Positions 23,013 through 35,262 of a stretch of DNA of 64,000 nt are shown in pieces; the first letter of the stretch is position 1, and every line of letters begins with the position of its first letter. Below the pieces are notes generated by a model that was given only the letters and a program-made list of their open reading frames with translations, ran no database searches and was not told the DNA's origin. The position numbers and the translations under genes were made by a program. Source of the DNA: Lunularia cruciata (taxonomy: Eukaryota > Streptophyta > Marchantiopsida > Lunulariales > Lunulariaceae); assembly GCA_948567375.1 (NCBI GenBank), contig OX419755.1, positions 75,724,931 through 75,788,930 on the forward strand. Direction: 5' to 3'.

Positions 23013-26000
23013 CCATAAAGGAATGACATAAGGGGCACCATAAAGTTTTACAAGCTATGGGTAGGGTTTACTTGTAATTTTTATGGGCTATAGCCCATAG
23101 TCATAGCCCGTAAATTAGCTATCAATCACCTATTTTGTGACCTATAAATCCTTTTGAGTTGTCAAAGAGCCTCTTGCGCACATAGTGTATTTAGACCTTA
23201 TCCTCAAAGCGCCTTTTAAAGTATATGGGAGGGTCTGGAAGAGTTAATTAGACTTTCATTAATTAAGTGTGACAAATGTATAAATTAAAAATGTGAACAT
23301 GTTTGAACTTGTCATAAGTATCCATTGAGCTTAGTTACCCCTCTCTTATTCCTTACAATATCCAATTTCCCTAATGTCATTTTTCTTATCATAACCTCCA
23401 TCTCATCTTTCCCAAAGTACAATTTCCAGAGATCATATCTATATTCCTTTTCTCTTGTCTTGTCAAAAACTATTTTGTGTCAAATATTATTTCCAATTTG
23501 AGACCATAAAGCAATAGCCAATAGGTATAATAGCCAAGACTTGACTACTTTTTAAATCATAAAATCAATAATGCCTCACCATAATTCACAGACCCTATTG
23601 AGGGAAGAATTAAGTGCATGCATCCAATTTGGAATTCTGAATGGATGCATTTAATGAAATTTTGATTTGATGTGAGTTAAATAATTGGGTGCCCTTTTAG
23701 AGCATTTTTAATTGAGTTCAAATTTAAAAATTCCGATAAAGGGTAGAAATCCCCATGGTGGGATTAAAATTGGACATTTTTTTGCAGGTAAGAGAAGAAG
23801 AAGTTAGAGTTACAAATGACTTTATGTACTTTTGGGGGAGGAAAGAAAAGTGTGGAGGAAAGATCCTTTTTTAAGGGAAAGTGTATAGAGAAGAAGGAAG
23901 CAATGAAGAAGAGAAGGAAGAAGAGAAGGGAGAAAATAAAAGAGAGCTTACTAATTTTACATGGGAAATTTTGTTAGTGGATTATGGAAGTGAGCCCGAG
24001 AAAAGAGAGTTCAATTTCAAGGTGAAGATAACTTTGCTCAAGAGTCCAATTTTGTAGGAAGGGAGAGAGCTCTCTCAATAATATGAGTCCAATTTTGTAG
24101 TCCAAGTTCATAAGATGTATATTCATGATTACAAAAAATGTTTGGAGTGACCTAATATGGAGGATATCAATGAAGATCCATGGTTATTTGACTTCCATCA
24201 GATTCTAAATAGCATGTCAGATTCTAAATAGCATGATGTTCATAAAGTGTGCATGGAAAAGTGAGAGCAACTATTATAGGAATTTGAGAGGCGGACTTGG
24301 ATGCCCTAGACTAAATATTTAGCTAGGGTTGGAATACTTGGTTTGCAATGTGAGTTTATTTTGCTCTACCATGCTTTTCTATTTCTTTGTTTCTCTACTA
24401 TGTTTTCTTTTTATTTCTTTGTGTTTTCCTCTATTTGAATGTACTGCACCTTGGGTAGGGTTTATGAATGTGAGTATACCTAGCCTAATGAGCAAAACAT
24501 CTCTTACAGTGCGAACCCTAATACTATTGCAAGTGAATCCAAACATAAGCAAGCAAACCCATCCTACCTCCAACAAGCAAACTCACACCAAAGTGAGAAG
24601 ATTCATGAGATCCTACATGCAAACCCATTTTCTTAGGACAAACCTATCTTTGCACCTGAAAAAATGCACCCATTCATGAGCAGATCCATCCATCTCTAAT
24701 TGAATCCAAATGGCTCCAAGCGGACCCATCCCACCACACAAGTAGAGCCAATCATACCCAAGCAGAGCCATGCCATTCCTAAGCAAAGCCATTTAGGCAC
24801 GAGCAAACCTATCCCACCACATGAGGGTTAGGTTTTCTCATTTAAGAGAACCTATCCCTATCTAAGAAAGTTATAGTTGCTCAACTAAGAAAAGTTATAG
24901 TTTCTCAAGTGGATCCAATTCAAACCATCACTTTAAAGTGATCAAATCCATCTTTTGCCAAGTAAACACATCCATCAACCTTGTGATTGGCAAGCAAAGA
25001 CATTTGCATGCAATGAGGAATCTATATAATTGCTTACTAAGATGATTTCTTTTAGGTTGAGTTGTGTACATAGTTTGCAAGATTGTGGGACAAGGGCACA
25101 CACACAAGCACAATACATGGGATACCTTATATGTTGATTCTTGGAGACATTCAAGAGATGTTTGCTTTGGAAGAGGAAGCAATAAAAAAAAGGAGATATG
25201 CTTCTCATGGTTTGTTATGAGAGTGGTTCCCCATGAAATACTTCATAGCCATTGCAAGATAGTGTGTTTTCTCAATATGGCATCCATTCTTCTAAATGCT
25301 GAGTTCCCTTATCATCCCCACTAGGCAGCCCAAGGTAGTACATGGCATACCATTCTCCATGTGACCACTAAGATTACAAGCTAAGGAGGATTACAATTGG
25401 GCAAAGCTCATGTTACAAGCAATAGAAGTAAAGTTATGGTTCTTCCAAAAGCAGCTCATATGTCCATATGGTGGGCATTTCAAGCTTAGATTTGTGAGAC
25501 AATTTCTCATAAATCTAGAGAGGGGAATTTTGGGTGAGTGCAAGGTAACCTATAAGATTCTTGGAGCTTGGAGAAAGGGCTATGTTCACAAATTAGCTGT
25601 AGAGAGTTTAGAGGAGGATGACGACATCCCTATTAGTGAGGATGGTGAGTAAGGTGTTGAGTTTAGTGCCATTTTGGCTTCATGATGTGCTCTCTTTTGT
25701 AATATATTAAACTATCTTCAAATAAATAGACTTTGATTTCCATATGCTTTTATTATGGATGGTTAGTTTACATGACTTTAATTCCATATGCTTTTTAATT
25801 ATGGATGGTTAGTTTATATGGTTGACTCATGGTTGGTTAGTTTACAACAAAGTTGATTTTGGATCCTTAATGTATTTCTGTAAAGGTCTTGATAGCCATT
25901 CCCCTATCCCTCCAATAGGAGATCCTACCTCCCTAAGCATACTCTAGAAGATCCATTGCCATGTGTAGAGCCTTTAGAAGATACACTTCCTCATATTGAG

Positions 26001-26900
26001 ACTTTAGGAGATCTCTTCTTCCATGGTGCTCCTTTGGAGAACCCTAATTTAGATGCTTGGGGAGTGGGTGTCAATGATGTCTTTACACTACCCATTAGAT
26101 GCATGGGATGTGGGGAGGAATCTATTTATGGATCCTTAGGGGTAGATAGAGAGCTAGAGTAGGATTTAGCTTGGGTAGTAAGTGTCAACGATGTCTTTAC
26201 ACCACCCATTAGACATATGGGATTTGGGAAGGAGCCTATTTATGGACCCTTAGGGTAGAGAGAGAGAGCTAGAGTTTAATTTAGCATAAAAGGAGGCAAT
26301 TATTCTTGAGAGAGAGCATATTATAGCCAAGCATGAGGCTCACTTTTTGGCCATTGAGTGGAGCAAGTCCAATAGATTAGCCAAGTTAGATAGGCTTCTT
26401 GTAAAGAGGTGGGCTCATACTGAGGACATTCAACTAGAGGAGGATTTTTATTTCAAAGAGTTATGTATTACTAGCAAGCTCCTAGAGGAGACACAAAGGA
26501 GATATGAGCAGGTTGAGGGTATAGAGATAGCGGTGTCAATGAAAACTCAAATATATACTCTTGCTAGTATAGCCCACGGGACATTAAAAGAATCATCACA
26601 TTCATGAACCATCTTGTTTTGCCTATGGAACCCAAATAGATCCACATATGCATGGCCTTCCTCAAGATGAGCCTAGAATGATGACACATGGTGGGAATAT
26701 TATTGCATGGGGACCATAACCTTCTAATGACTTGGCTGCCCTACCTTCCTTCCCCCTCAATGAATGCATTGACACAAGACCAAATAAAGTGGCTAGAGAA
26801 GAGGAGTATGATATTAGCATGCAAGATCATTAGACTTAAGATGTTGAAATAGAACATTATCTTTTATATGCAATTTAGTCCTTTTTTTATTTATGCTCAT
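23013..26900. other. Spacer, no gene recognised; local low-complexity repeats
   Basis: No domain recognised on either strand. Features seen: an 18-base palindrome TATGGGCTATAGCCCATA at 23082-23099, a short direct repeat AGATTCTAAATAGCATG twice near 24200-24235, and an imperfect series built on AAGCAAACCCATCC-like words between about 24530 and 24830. The open stretches at 25410-25652 and 26347-26607 (plus) are Glu-rich fragments of unknown origin. Confidence 0.5.
26060..26278 (+). repeat. Tandem duplication, two units of about 114 bp
   Basis: GTGTCAATGATGTCTTTACAC...ACCCATTAGATGCATGGGAT and what follows recurs with about 90% identity one period (about 114 bp) later, starting near 26180. Confidence 0.8.
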
Positions 26901-26904
26901 GAGT

Positions 26905-27480
26905 GATAGAGAAAGATTTTAGTGTTGGGTGTTTAGTGGACCTTATGTAGAGAGTAGTCCATACTTCATATAGTGGTGCTCCTTGGTTGATCAATGCGGA
27001 TGGATCTAACATTTAGGCAAGAGTACATTTAGATATGTTACACAACCTCAAGTTAGAGAGTTCATGGACTATTGTCCAGAACATTTTGAGGTGATTATTT
27101 GGACCAATAGTACTGGTTAGAGTTAGAGCACTTGCTCAAATCTATGTAGAATTAGGGCTTCTTGCCAAAGGGAGTGGATACAAGAGCTTGCTTCATGGTA
27201 TTGATGAGTGATAGCAATGGGTATTTGGAGATATGGAGAGGTTACATGGTTAGGTCTTATGCCATGTTGAAGTCCTTATGGTTATGCATTCAAGATATAA
27301 TCATAGGTGATAGTGCAGCGTTTCCTTATAGTATAAACCATCCATATGATACTATACACCCTCTTAGATTTAATTTTGCTTACAAGAGGGTAAATACATC
27401 TAAACCAATCATTAGTAGATGTCTTGAGAGCAACCTTAGATACATTTCAGATTGATACTTGCTCAGCTATGGAAATTTCC
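26905..27480 (+). pseudogene. Possible relic of an FCP1/NLI-type (HAD) phosphatase gene
   Basis: Three pieces in three frames resemble the NLI-interacting-factor phosphatase domain in order: RKILVLGV (about 26909-26932) for the LVLDVNG-type first motif, QPQVREFMDYCPEHFEVIIW (about 27043-27102) for the conserved RP..EF..YC..HFEV.IW block, and GDSAAFPYSINHPYDTIHP (about 27307-27363) for the DDSPYK..NPP..IFP block. The catalytic Asp positions are lost or replaced by Gly. No introns are seen, so a processed copy is possible. The match is by eye and degenerate. Confidence 0.35.
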
Positions 27481-28939
27481 ACCAAGGAGTGGTCATCTGG
27501 TAGTCTCCAAGACTATAATTTTGATCCATAAGATTCATTAGCTAGAGGGTTCCAAGATCTTTGTATGACATGTCAAATGGGAGCGCATGTAGAGATATAG
27601 TCAAATGTGGATTCATTGGTCCATTGTTAGACATCTTGACAATATGCTAGAGCATATTAATGTAGAGCTTCTTCCACTATATACTCTCATTGATATTGTT
27701 GATGCTCTGGAGGATACTATACATGCATATACTACTAATACTTGAGATGATACTATGGATGCAAATATTGATGATACTCAAGATGATACTATAGATGCAA
27801 ATGGGCAATAGGTTTGGAGTATGATATATGACATGGAAAATCCTTCACAATTTCATAATTTGTACATATATTAATTTATTGCACCTTTTTGCATCTATGT
27901 ATTTATTCAAGCTATGAAACTTTGGCTATTTATTTCCTTTTGAATGTGCATAGCCATGGTTTCTCACTTTGTAAGATATGATGAATATGTTTGAGGAAGT
28001 TGTATATGTTTGAATGGGTAGAAAAATGATGTCTAAATGCCCCTCATGAATAATGATCATTCTTAACTCATAAAGAAAGAAGATTCTTTAATCTTGGTAT
28101 AGTTCTTTATTGCAGATATGGAATTGGACCAAAAATTATATGTTACACGTCTATCCAAAATGCTTTGGATTTAAGAAAAGGTGTATAATTATAGATAATG
28201 CTTATAGTTGTAGACTTCAATCTTAGCACTAGTCTAAAACTTATATGTTACATGTCTATTAGAAATGGTTTGAATTTCCCAAAAAAGTGTATAATTATGT
28301 AGTGCCTACAATTGCACACTTCACTCACCAATTGTTTGACAGGCCAATCATATCACAAGCAAACAAAACCTTTCACAAGTGGACCCAAACTTCATGCTCC
28401 CTTGATTCTCCTCTATCTTTATCTCATGATTTTCTTCAGGTTTGTGCAAGCATCTCCTCTTCTACATTTGCCATGTCTCCTACTCTAGGGATCTCCTCTC
28501 ATACTCTTCTACCCTTGTGTGCTTTTGGCACTGTAAATCATCCTCTATTGGAAAATTAAATGGTTTGCTTCTTTCACACTCACATGGATTGAACTCAAAC
28601 ACTCCATGCCCATGTGGATTAAACTCAAAGGGCCTCTCTTCTCATGTACATAGAATAGTCATTGGAATTGATCCTCTTTTAAGAAAGGTTTGTGTAGTCC
28701 TTGACAAAGGAATGTCTAACATTTCTTCTTCCTCCTTTTCAGGAATCTCTTTGCACATTTCATCCTCCTTCTCATTGGGTATCCTTTGTGCATTTCACTT
28801 GAGGATTCAAAAAGGATTGATTCAATTCCTATTCCCAAACTTACAAGGGTATGGGGGAAATATTTTCTCTTCCTTAGAACAATGCATCCATTCTAAAATA
28901 ATGAGAACATAAATGGTTTAGTTTGTCTTCTACACTAGT
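27481..28939. other. Spacer, nothing recognised
   Basis: A/T-rich DNA. A short run of GATGATACTATGGATGCAAAT-like words occurs at about 27710-27810. The plus-strand open stretches at 28287-28912 overlap each other in two frames and show no domain. Confidence 0.5.
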
Positions 28940-29686
28940 TGTAATACCAAAAGCTAGACATATGATCTAGATGTGAAATTTGGTTTGGTAACATTTGGAA
29001 TGATGTTTGTACATGATGGAAAAAATAGATCAGATAGAAATATTACCAAAAGAGTACTTTTACTAATAGGGCATAAACCAAAATAGACTTGAAAACCTTA
29101 GAACCAATAGCTAGACATATGATTTAAAGTTGAGAATTGGATTGGTAACATATGGAAGGATGTATCACATGATGGACTAAATAGATCAGAAAGAGGTATC
29201 ACCAAAAGGAGAGTTCTACTAATAGATTAGGAATCTAAATATGCTTGAAATCTTTGAAAGTAATTTTAGAGGCCTAAATGGATGAATTAGGCCTCAAAAA
29301 TGTGCAGATCCCTCTCTCCAATGGAGGAAAGGCTGGCCTTCCCTCCCCCTTGGTTGGTCTCATCAAGAACTTTCTAATTGTATTTCACCCATATGATTTT
29401 GAGATTACTACAAGAAGATTTCTTAAAAGACTCCCTTTGGTCAAAGCTTGTTTGACCAACCAGATAGGATAAGGACTGACATGTGACCCATCCAAGTAAG
29501 TAATCCAAGGGTGGAGCTTGTTGACATGTCACCTATCTATGTGCCTAATCCTATGGTGGAGCTTCCTTGGAGGAGATCCTCTTTGTCTATATAATAAAGA
29601 GAAGGTGCTCCTTTGGGGCATCAGAGTATGAGTGTGAAACTAGTGTTTGTGCGTTTGTGTTTCTCTGCTATCCTCGCAACATTACA
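28940..29686 (+). repeat. 5' LTR of element E (747 bp)
   Basis: TGTAATACCAAAAGC to GCAACATTACA. Homologous along its length to 53845-54586, with many substitutions, consistent with an old insertion. The segment near 29460-29640 (GGTGGAGCTTCCTTGGAGGA, then TCTATATAATAAAGA) may hold the promoter TATA and start region. Confidence 0.85.
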
Positions 29687-29687
29687 A

Positions 29688-29700
29688 TGATATTAGAGCA
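29688..29700 (+). other. Primer-binding site of element E (tRNA-iMet type)
   Basis: TGATATTAGAGCA one base after the LTR end. It differs at two positions from TGGTATCAGAGC, the initiator-methionine tRNA complement used by many plant LTR elements. Confidence 0.75.
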
Positions 29701-30265
29701 GTTGTTTCAATCCAAGAGAGTGGATCATCCTCTTGGAAGAGCATGGGCTTCTAAAACTGAGTAATTTTCGAGTGAAAACCCGTAGAGAAATTGATAGGAT
29801 AGAAGTATTTTAGAAAGAGGATGGGATGGAAGCTCTTGGAGGACAATTTCCTACACCCTATTTTCCATTTTTGAATCCGTTTCACATCAAGGTCATGTAC
29901 ATTCAGGAGAGCAAGTGAGAGTTTACCTCGTTACCAAAGTTCATGGACATAGTGATGAATTCACCAAACCCGGTGATTTTGCATATGGTGGTTTACTATA
30001 GAGAGTGGGATTTGACAATCTACATTTTGTTGTGATTGATTTGAATATCCCAAATCCTCTCCTTTTCAACACTCAAGTAGAAATTTATTATGTAGTGGGA
30101 CCAAAAGTGATGTTTAGAGATTTCATGGTCAGGAATTTTGGTGAGGGATATTATCAATGAGTGATAGCTTCTAAGGTCCCAATGGTAGTCCCAAGTGATC
30201 TCTCCAAAGTGATCATATTAACTCTTTATTGAAGTAGACAATAGCATTTGAGTGTTGTAGGAACC
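29701..30265 (+). other. Leader of element E
   Basis: Untranslated leader between the primer-binding site and the gag start at 30266. Short open stretches occur but no domain is recognised. Confidence 0.5.
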
Positions 30266-31134
30266 ATGGATCCGCAATTGCAAGAGCAGGTGCAAGGAAT
30301 GCAGGGGATGTTGAAAGAATTTTGAGACATTAAGATGACCATGGAGGCATTACAAAGTAAGTGCATACCCTCAGGAATGATCAAGCAATGCATGAAGAAG
30401 AGCCATCTCAAAACCCAATACCTGCAATTGAAGTACTTGGAGAGGCACTTGTGCCTACGAACCTGATCAATGATGAAGCCACATTGCTACTCCGGATGAA
30501 GAAGACTTGCAACATCAAGCCTTACAAGGATCAGCATACGATGGGAGAAGTGGAGAATTGGATCTCAAGAATGAATTGATATTTCTGATTGTTCTCAATA
30601 GAGATCACCAAGCATGCTACATGCATGTTTGCATGTGGGTACTTGACCAATAAAGCCCTCACATGGTATGATGCTTGGGAACAATCCATGTTGGCAGAGA
30701 GAAGGGAGGTCATGTGGACAACAATGCAAGAAAGATTGCTGAAGAATTTCCAATCGGTGGATTCCATGCATATGGCTTGGATCTAACTATGGGGATTGAA
30801 ACAAAAGAACAACATATAAGAGTATGTGGAGGTATTTCTAGATCTACAAGTTGCAATAACCAACATGAGTCCAACAAAGGCTCTAGACAATTTCAAATGA
30901 GGATTGAAGGAACAAATTTGCCAAGAAGTCATGGTACAAAATCCTTGCATGGTATTTGAAGCCATTGCTTTTGCATAGACAATAGCAAGGGCATTGGGTG
31001 GAGGTGAAGGAGTAGTTTCACCTCAACATTCTTGGGCAGAAATGCCATACATGGGTGAAGCAATACCAATAGAACTGGGAAACCTTTGGTTGTGAGACCA
31101 AGGAGCATGATCGCTTCAAGGAGAGTGGGGACGG
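30266..31134 (+). pseudogene. Gag of element E, N-terminal part
   Basis: Begins at ATG 30266 (MDPQLQEQVQGMQGML). The Gag core is visible in pieces: FACGYLTNKALTWYDAWEQ (about 30630-30686), KNFQSVDSMHMAW (about 30744-30782), FLDLQVAITNMSPTKALDNF (about 30834-30893) and LKEQICQEVMVQNP (about 30906-30947). These are Retrotrans_gag-type blocks of the chromovirus capsid. Stops and frame changes break it repeatedly. It is cut at 31134 by element C and continues at 50195. Confidence 0.8.
31131..31134. repeat. 4-bp target duplication ACGG of element C (repeats at 50191-50194)
   Basis: ACGG precedes TGTTGGGGAATTT and recurs right after CCCAACAACA at 50190. It is the same 4-bp word as the duplication around the family-C solo LTR at 3738-10883. 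Confidence 0.8.
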
Positions 31135-32319
31135 TGTTGGGGAATTTCTTTGGCCTCAAGAGTGCACCGGGCACCTATCTGCTTGTGCTTAGTTTGTCTT
31201 TATTGAAGTTGATTTAGAGTTTCTCGTAGACTGACATTCTCTTTCTATTCCTGGTGTGTTGGAAATCTCAACTCTATAAGAATTTGGGGTTTTCTTTGTT
31301 TCATGAGGTTGGGTTTCTCAAGGGTTTGTGTTTGTTCTTGGACTTCATAGAACTGGCTAGCTCATGCAGTTTCAGCTATGGTTTTGGACCCGACGGTTCC
31401 TAGAAATGGCTGGGAATTTTACAAACAACAAATAGTATTCTATTTGGGCTCAACCCGGCACCCAGACTACTAAATCAAACTATTCATATAGATGGACTGA
31501 GAGCTCCTAAAATGGAGCTTCCTCAATGCTAGTCACAGCTCAAACACACCATCATCTCAGGATTTGTCATTCATAAAATTTCAGCTGCAAGGTTCACAAG
31601 TTTGGACAAGCCACCCAACTCCAATTCATACAGTGTTTGCACTAACTTATGACAAAAAAGCATTTCAGCTGGCTCTTTTCACACACATGCTGTCCGACAA
31701 CAGTAAAGACAACTCACCCTCCAAACCCCTTCCTTCACCTTCCAGCAACTCTACCATCAATGCTCCTTGCAAGGTTTCTATTCTCAGCCAAAGATCCTTC
31801 CATGAAACATCCTCAACTCTCCTGTTCACTCAATCAATTCTTGACCTATTAACTGCTCCAGTCACTTCCAAACTTCAGCCACAATTTTTGTGAAAAACCC
31901 TATCTCCACACACTCAGCTCCTCAAATTTCCACTTCTCAAAACACCCTTGATACATTCCCCAGTCTCTTGTTCCTTTGAACCAGTCCTCTTCTTCCTTCA
32001 GACTCCATTCACAAAATACTTCCACTCTTTGCTTTCTTTTGTTGTTGCAAAGCACCTCACCTTTTGGAAACTTCTATCAGCAGTTCAGTGCACAACTATC
32101 TTTGAATCTCTATTTTCAAAGTCTTGTGCTAGCATTTGCTCAGTCATTCATGTCACATGTCAGCTTTTCCCTTGAAAGTTCTCCCTCTTGTGTTTCTCAC
32201 CAAAAACCCTCACTATTCTCCTGTAAACATTGTCAAATCCCTTGTCACTTCCTGAAACTCCACACTCAGCCTTATTGGTCTTCTCAAAACTCTTGCTGAA
32301 AAACTTCACCAACATTCCC

Positions 32320-32794
32320 TTCTCTCCTCTCTAGACATCTCCCAAAAAAACCCTTTTCTTTAGTTCCTGCACAGCCCAGCTTCTCAACTCAAAATTTCTT
32401 CTTTCCTGTCACTCCTTTGTCCTCCCTAGACATCTCCCCAAATAACCCTTTTCTTCAGTTCCTACACATGCTAGCTTCTCAACTCAAAATTTCTTCTTTC
32501 CTATCACTCCTTTGTCCTCCCTATACATCTCCCAAAAAACCTTTTTCCTTCAGTTCCTACAGAGGCCAACTTCTCAACTCAAAATTTCTTCCTTCCTGTC
32601 ACTCCTCTATCCTCCCTAGACATCTCCTTAAAAAACCTTTTTCTTCAATATCTGCACAGGCCAGCTTCTCAACTCAAAATTTCTTCTTTCATGTCACTCC
32701 TCTATCCTCCCTAGACATCTCCCAAAAACCATTTCCCTTCAGTTCCTGCATAGGCCAGCTTCTCAACTCAAAATTTCTTCATTCTCCTCTGTCT
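32320..32794. repeat. Minisatellite of element C 3' LTR, left block (about 5 units)
   Basis: Units of about 95 bp carrying CCTAGACATCTCCCAAAAAA, CAGTTCCTGCACAGGCCAGC and TTCTCAACTCAAAATTTCTT. AGACATCTC occurs near 32335, 32430, 32527, 32622 and 32713. Apparent proteins with SLDIS..PF repeats on the plus strand are products of the repeat. Confidence 0.9.
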
Positions 32795-33486
32795 TGCGAG
32801 CCAGCTTGTCTCTCACTCAGGATGAACCTCTGATGGCTATTATGGTAGCGCACCATGGACTAAGAAGGCAAGGAACCCAAACTCCATCATACTGCTCCAA
32901 GGCTAACACTCCAAGACTCAAGACATTGCTCACTAGAGAACTCAATGAGAGAGAGATAGTTGCAAATGAAAGGATGATGAGTACCTCCTCACCCCTTGCT
33001 TATATACTTGTGAAATAGTTACGTACCAAAGTTACTAATTACCATAGTAACTCAAGTTACTAGACTAAAAGTCAAGTAAAGTCAAAAAGTAGAAAGGAAT
33101 ATCCATTCACATGGGTATATTCCCCTAAGCATGTGGTCTTATCTTGACCCAACCACTAAGTCAAGGATTCCTTCACATGGGCTATCCTTGGACTAAAGAA
33201 GAATCCAAAACAAAAAGGCTTGCGGGCCCAAGAGTTCTCAACTCTTTCCTCAAAGCCAAACACCTAGGAATAATACCAAGTCAACACACTAAAATCCAAA
33301 ATAGTGGTGCTCATCTTTTCTACTTCCTCTAAAGTAAGGTCCCCTCTATCTTAGCTATGACTAACTTTAGCTAACCATGACTAATATAGAACCATCCTTT
33401 ATCTCTATATAAATAATATCTCTTAAGTACTTGTAATACCAAGTTAAATATCACAATACCACACACATGCACATATGGGTGTTACA
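32795..33486 (-). repeat. 3' LTR of element D (692 bp)
   Basis: On the plus strand from TGCGAGCCAGCTTGTC to CATATGGGTGTTACA. It is nearly base-for-base the same as 39882-40560. The sense start TGTAACACCCATATG follows the polypurine tract. Confidence 0.9.
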
Positions 33487-33500
33487 TTTACCCCCGAACT
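33487..33500 (-). other. Polypurine tract of element D
   Basis: On the minus strand AGTTCGGGGGTAAA directly precedes the LTR start TGTAACACC. Confidence 0.8.
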
Positions 33501-33534
33501 AAGTTTTCACTTTGTCCTCAAAGTGAAGGTCTCT

Positions 33535-35259
33535 CTACCTTCTATGGTACATCTTCAACTTATCATGGTTGATTTTATCAAAGTGTCTTCCTCCCAACTC
33601 CTTGAGATCATAGGTGTAATTGCCCCACACCTTCTCCACTATGAAAGGTCCAAAGTACTTAGGCAAAAACTTCTTTTGCACTCTCTTGAATCGAATGGAA
33701 TCAAACAACATTACCCAATCATCTTCTTTGAAAGTCTCCACCTTCTTCTTGCCTTGCCTCTTGTTATAGCTCTCCTTTTGTTTCCTTTGGACTTGCTCCA
33801 CTCAAACCATAGCAACTGCTCTTTCCTCTTCCAACTCCATGAGTTGTTCCTTCCTTGACTTCTCTACATCACCTCCTTGTGCTTTCTTCAATCTCCTATG
33901 AATGCTTTGGAAGGTAGGAAGATCAAAGTGAATAGGTAAGGTAGACTCAATACCATACACCAATTGAAATGGAGAATATCCGGTGGAAGTCTTCATGGTT
34001 GTCCTATACTCCCACAAAACTGCATGAATCCTCTTGTCCCAATGATGTTTAGCCCCCTCCATTTCTGCATCTTTGGCCAACATCATGCACAAGGTCTGAT
34101 TGGTTCTCTCTGCCAAGCCATTGGAATTTGGCTTATAGGATGTAGTTACTCTATGTGTGATAGAGAAATGTCGTAGCATGGCTATAGTAATGCTTCTTGT
34201 AAACTCTCCTCCTCTATCAGAAACCAACTCCAAAGGGCATCCAAATCTAGTGATAATGCGTTCATAAAGAAATCTACCCACTTCATCTTCATTCTTGTCC
34301 CTCAATGGTCTAGCCTCAACCCACTTAGTAAGGTAATCAGTAACTACCACAATGTACTGATTGTTCCTTGGGGTTCTATTGAGAGGTCCTACAAAATCAA
34401 TTCCCCACTTCTCAAAAGGTCCTAGCAATGGAATTGATCTAAGTGGTAGAGTGGATGTAGACTTTCTAGCAAAAGCTTGACAAAAATGACAAGTTTTGCA
34501 ATAATCAAGACAATCCTTAAAAATCCCTCTCCATTGGTAACCTGCATCTAGAATCTTGAAAGCAGTCACTTTTCCTGCAAAGTGTCCTCCACATACTAAA
34601 CCTTCATAAAACTCCTTTATGAGTAGGATAGACTCTTCCTTACCCACTGCTCTTTGAAGGAGACCATCTGCTCCTTGGTGAAAAAGAATATCATCCACCA
34701 TTGTGTAAGGTCTAGATCTTGCTGCAAGGGCCTTCCTCTCCCTAGCATGCATCCCTTCTGGATAGTTACCTCTTGTCACAAAATCCACAATCTCCTTGTA
34801 CTCCATTGGAACCTCTTGAGTGACTGAGATTGTCATGAGCTCCTCATCCAAGAAAGAATCATCCACTGGCTCATCTCCATCATGATCATAGGCTCTAGAT
34901 AACAAATCAGCATTTGCATGTTTCTTTCCTGGCCTATCTTCAATGGTGTAGTCATACTCAGACAAGAGTATCATCCATCTTGCTAGTCTCCCTTCAACAT
35001 TAGGCTTGTTGAAGATGTACTTCAAAGCCTTGTGATCCGTGACAATGGTGGCTTTCCCTCCAATCAAGTAGTGTCTAAACTTCTTGAGACCAAAGATCAC
35101 TGCCAACCCTTCTCTCTCCGTGACAGAGTAGTTCTTCTTTGCTGAAACTATCTGCCTACTAGCATAAACTATTGGATGATCATGCCCATCTTGGTCTAAT
35201 TGACTAAGAGTGCATCCTATAGCTACATTAGAAGCATCAGTGTAGAGGATGAATGGCTT
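33535..35259 (-). pseudogene. RNase H and integrase of element D (3' half of pol)
   Basis: Continues the pol frame after the stop near 35260: FILYTDASNVAIG (RNase H start), KATIVTDHKALK and HANADLLSRAYD. Integrase follows with GHFAGK and CKTCHFC (zinc module), then the triad in GIDFVGPL, VSDRGGEF and GLAERTNQTL. The tail with WGNYTYDLKELGG and HDKLKMYHRR ends at 33535. One TGA (near 33800) interrupts the frame between AVAMV and EQVQRKQ. No chromodomain follows. All catalytic residues are retained, so one or two reversions would restore an open frame; as it stands it is broken. Confidence 0.9.
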
Positions 35260-35262
35260 ACT

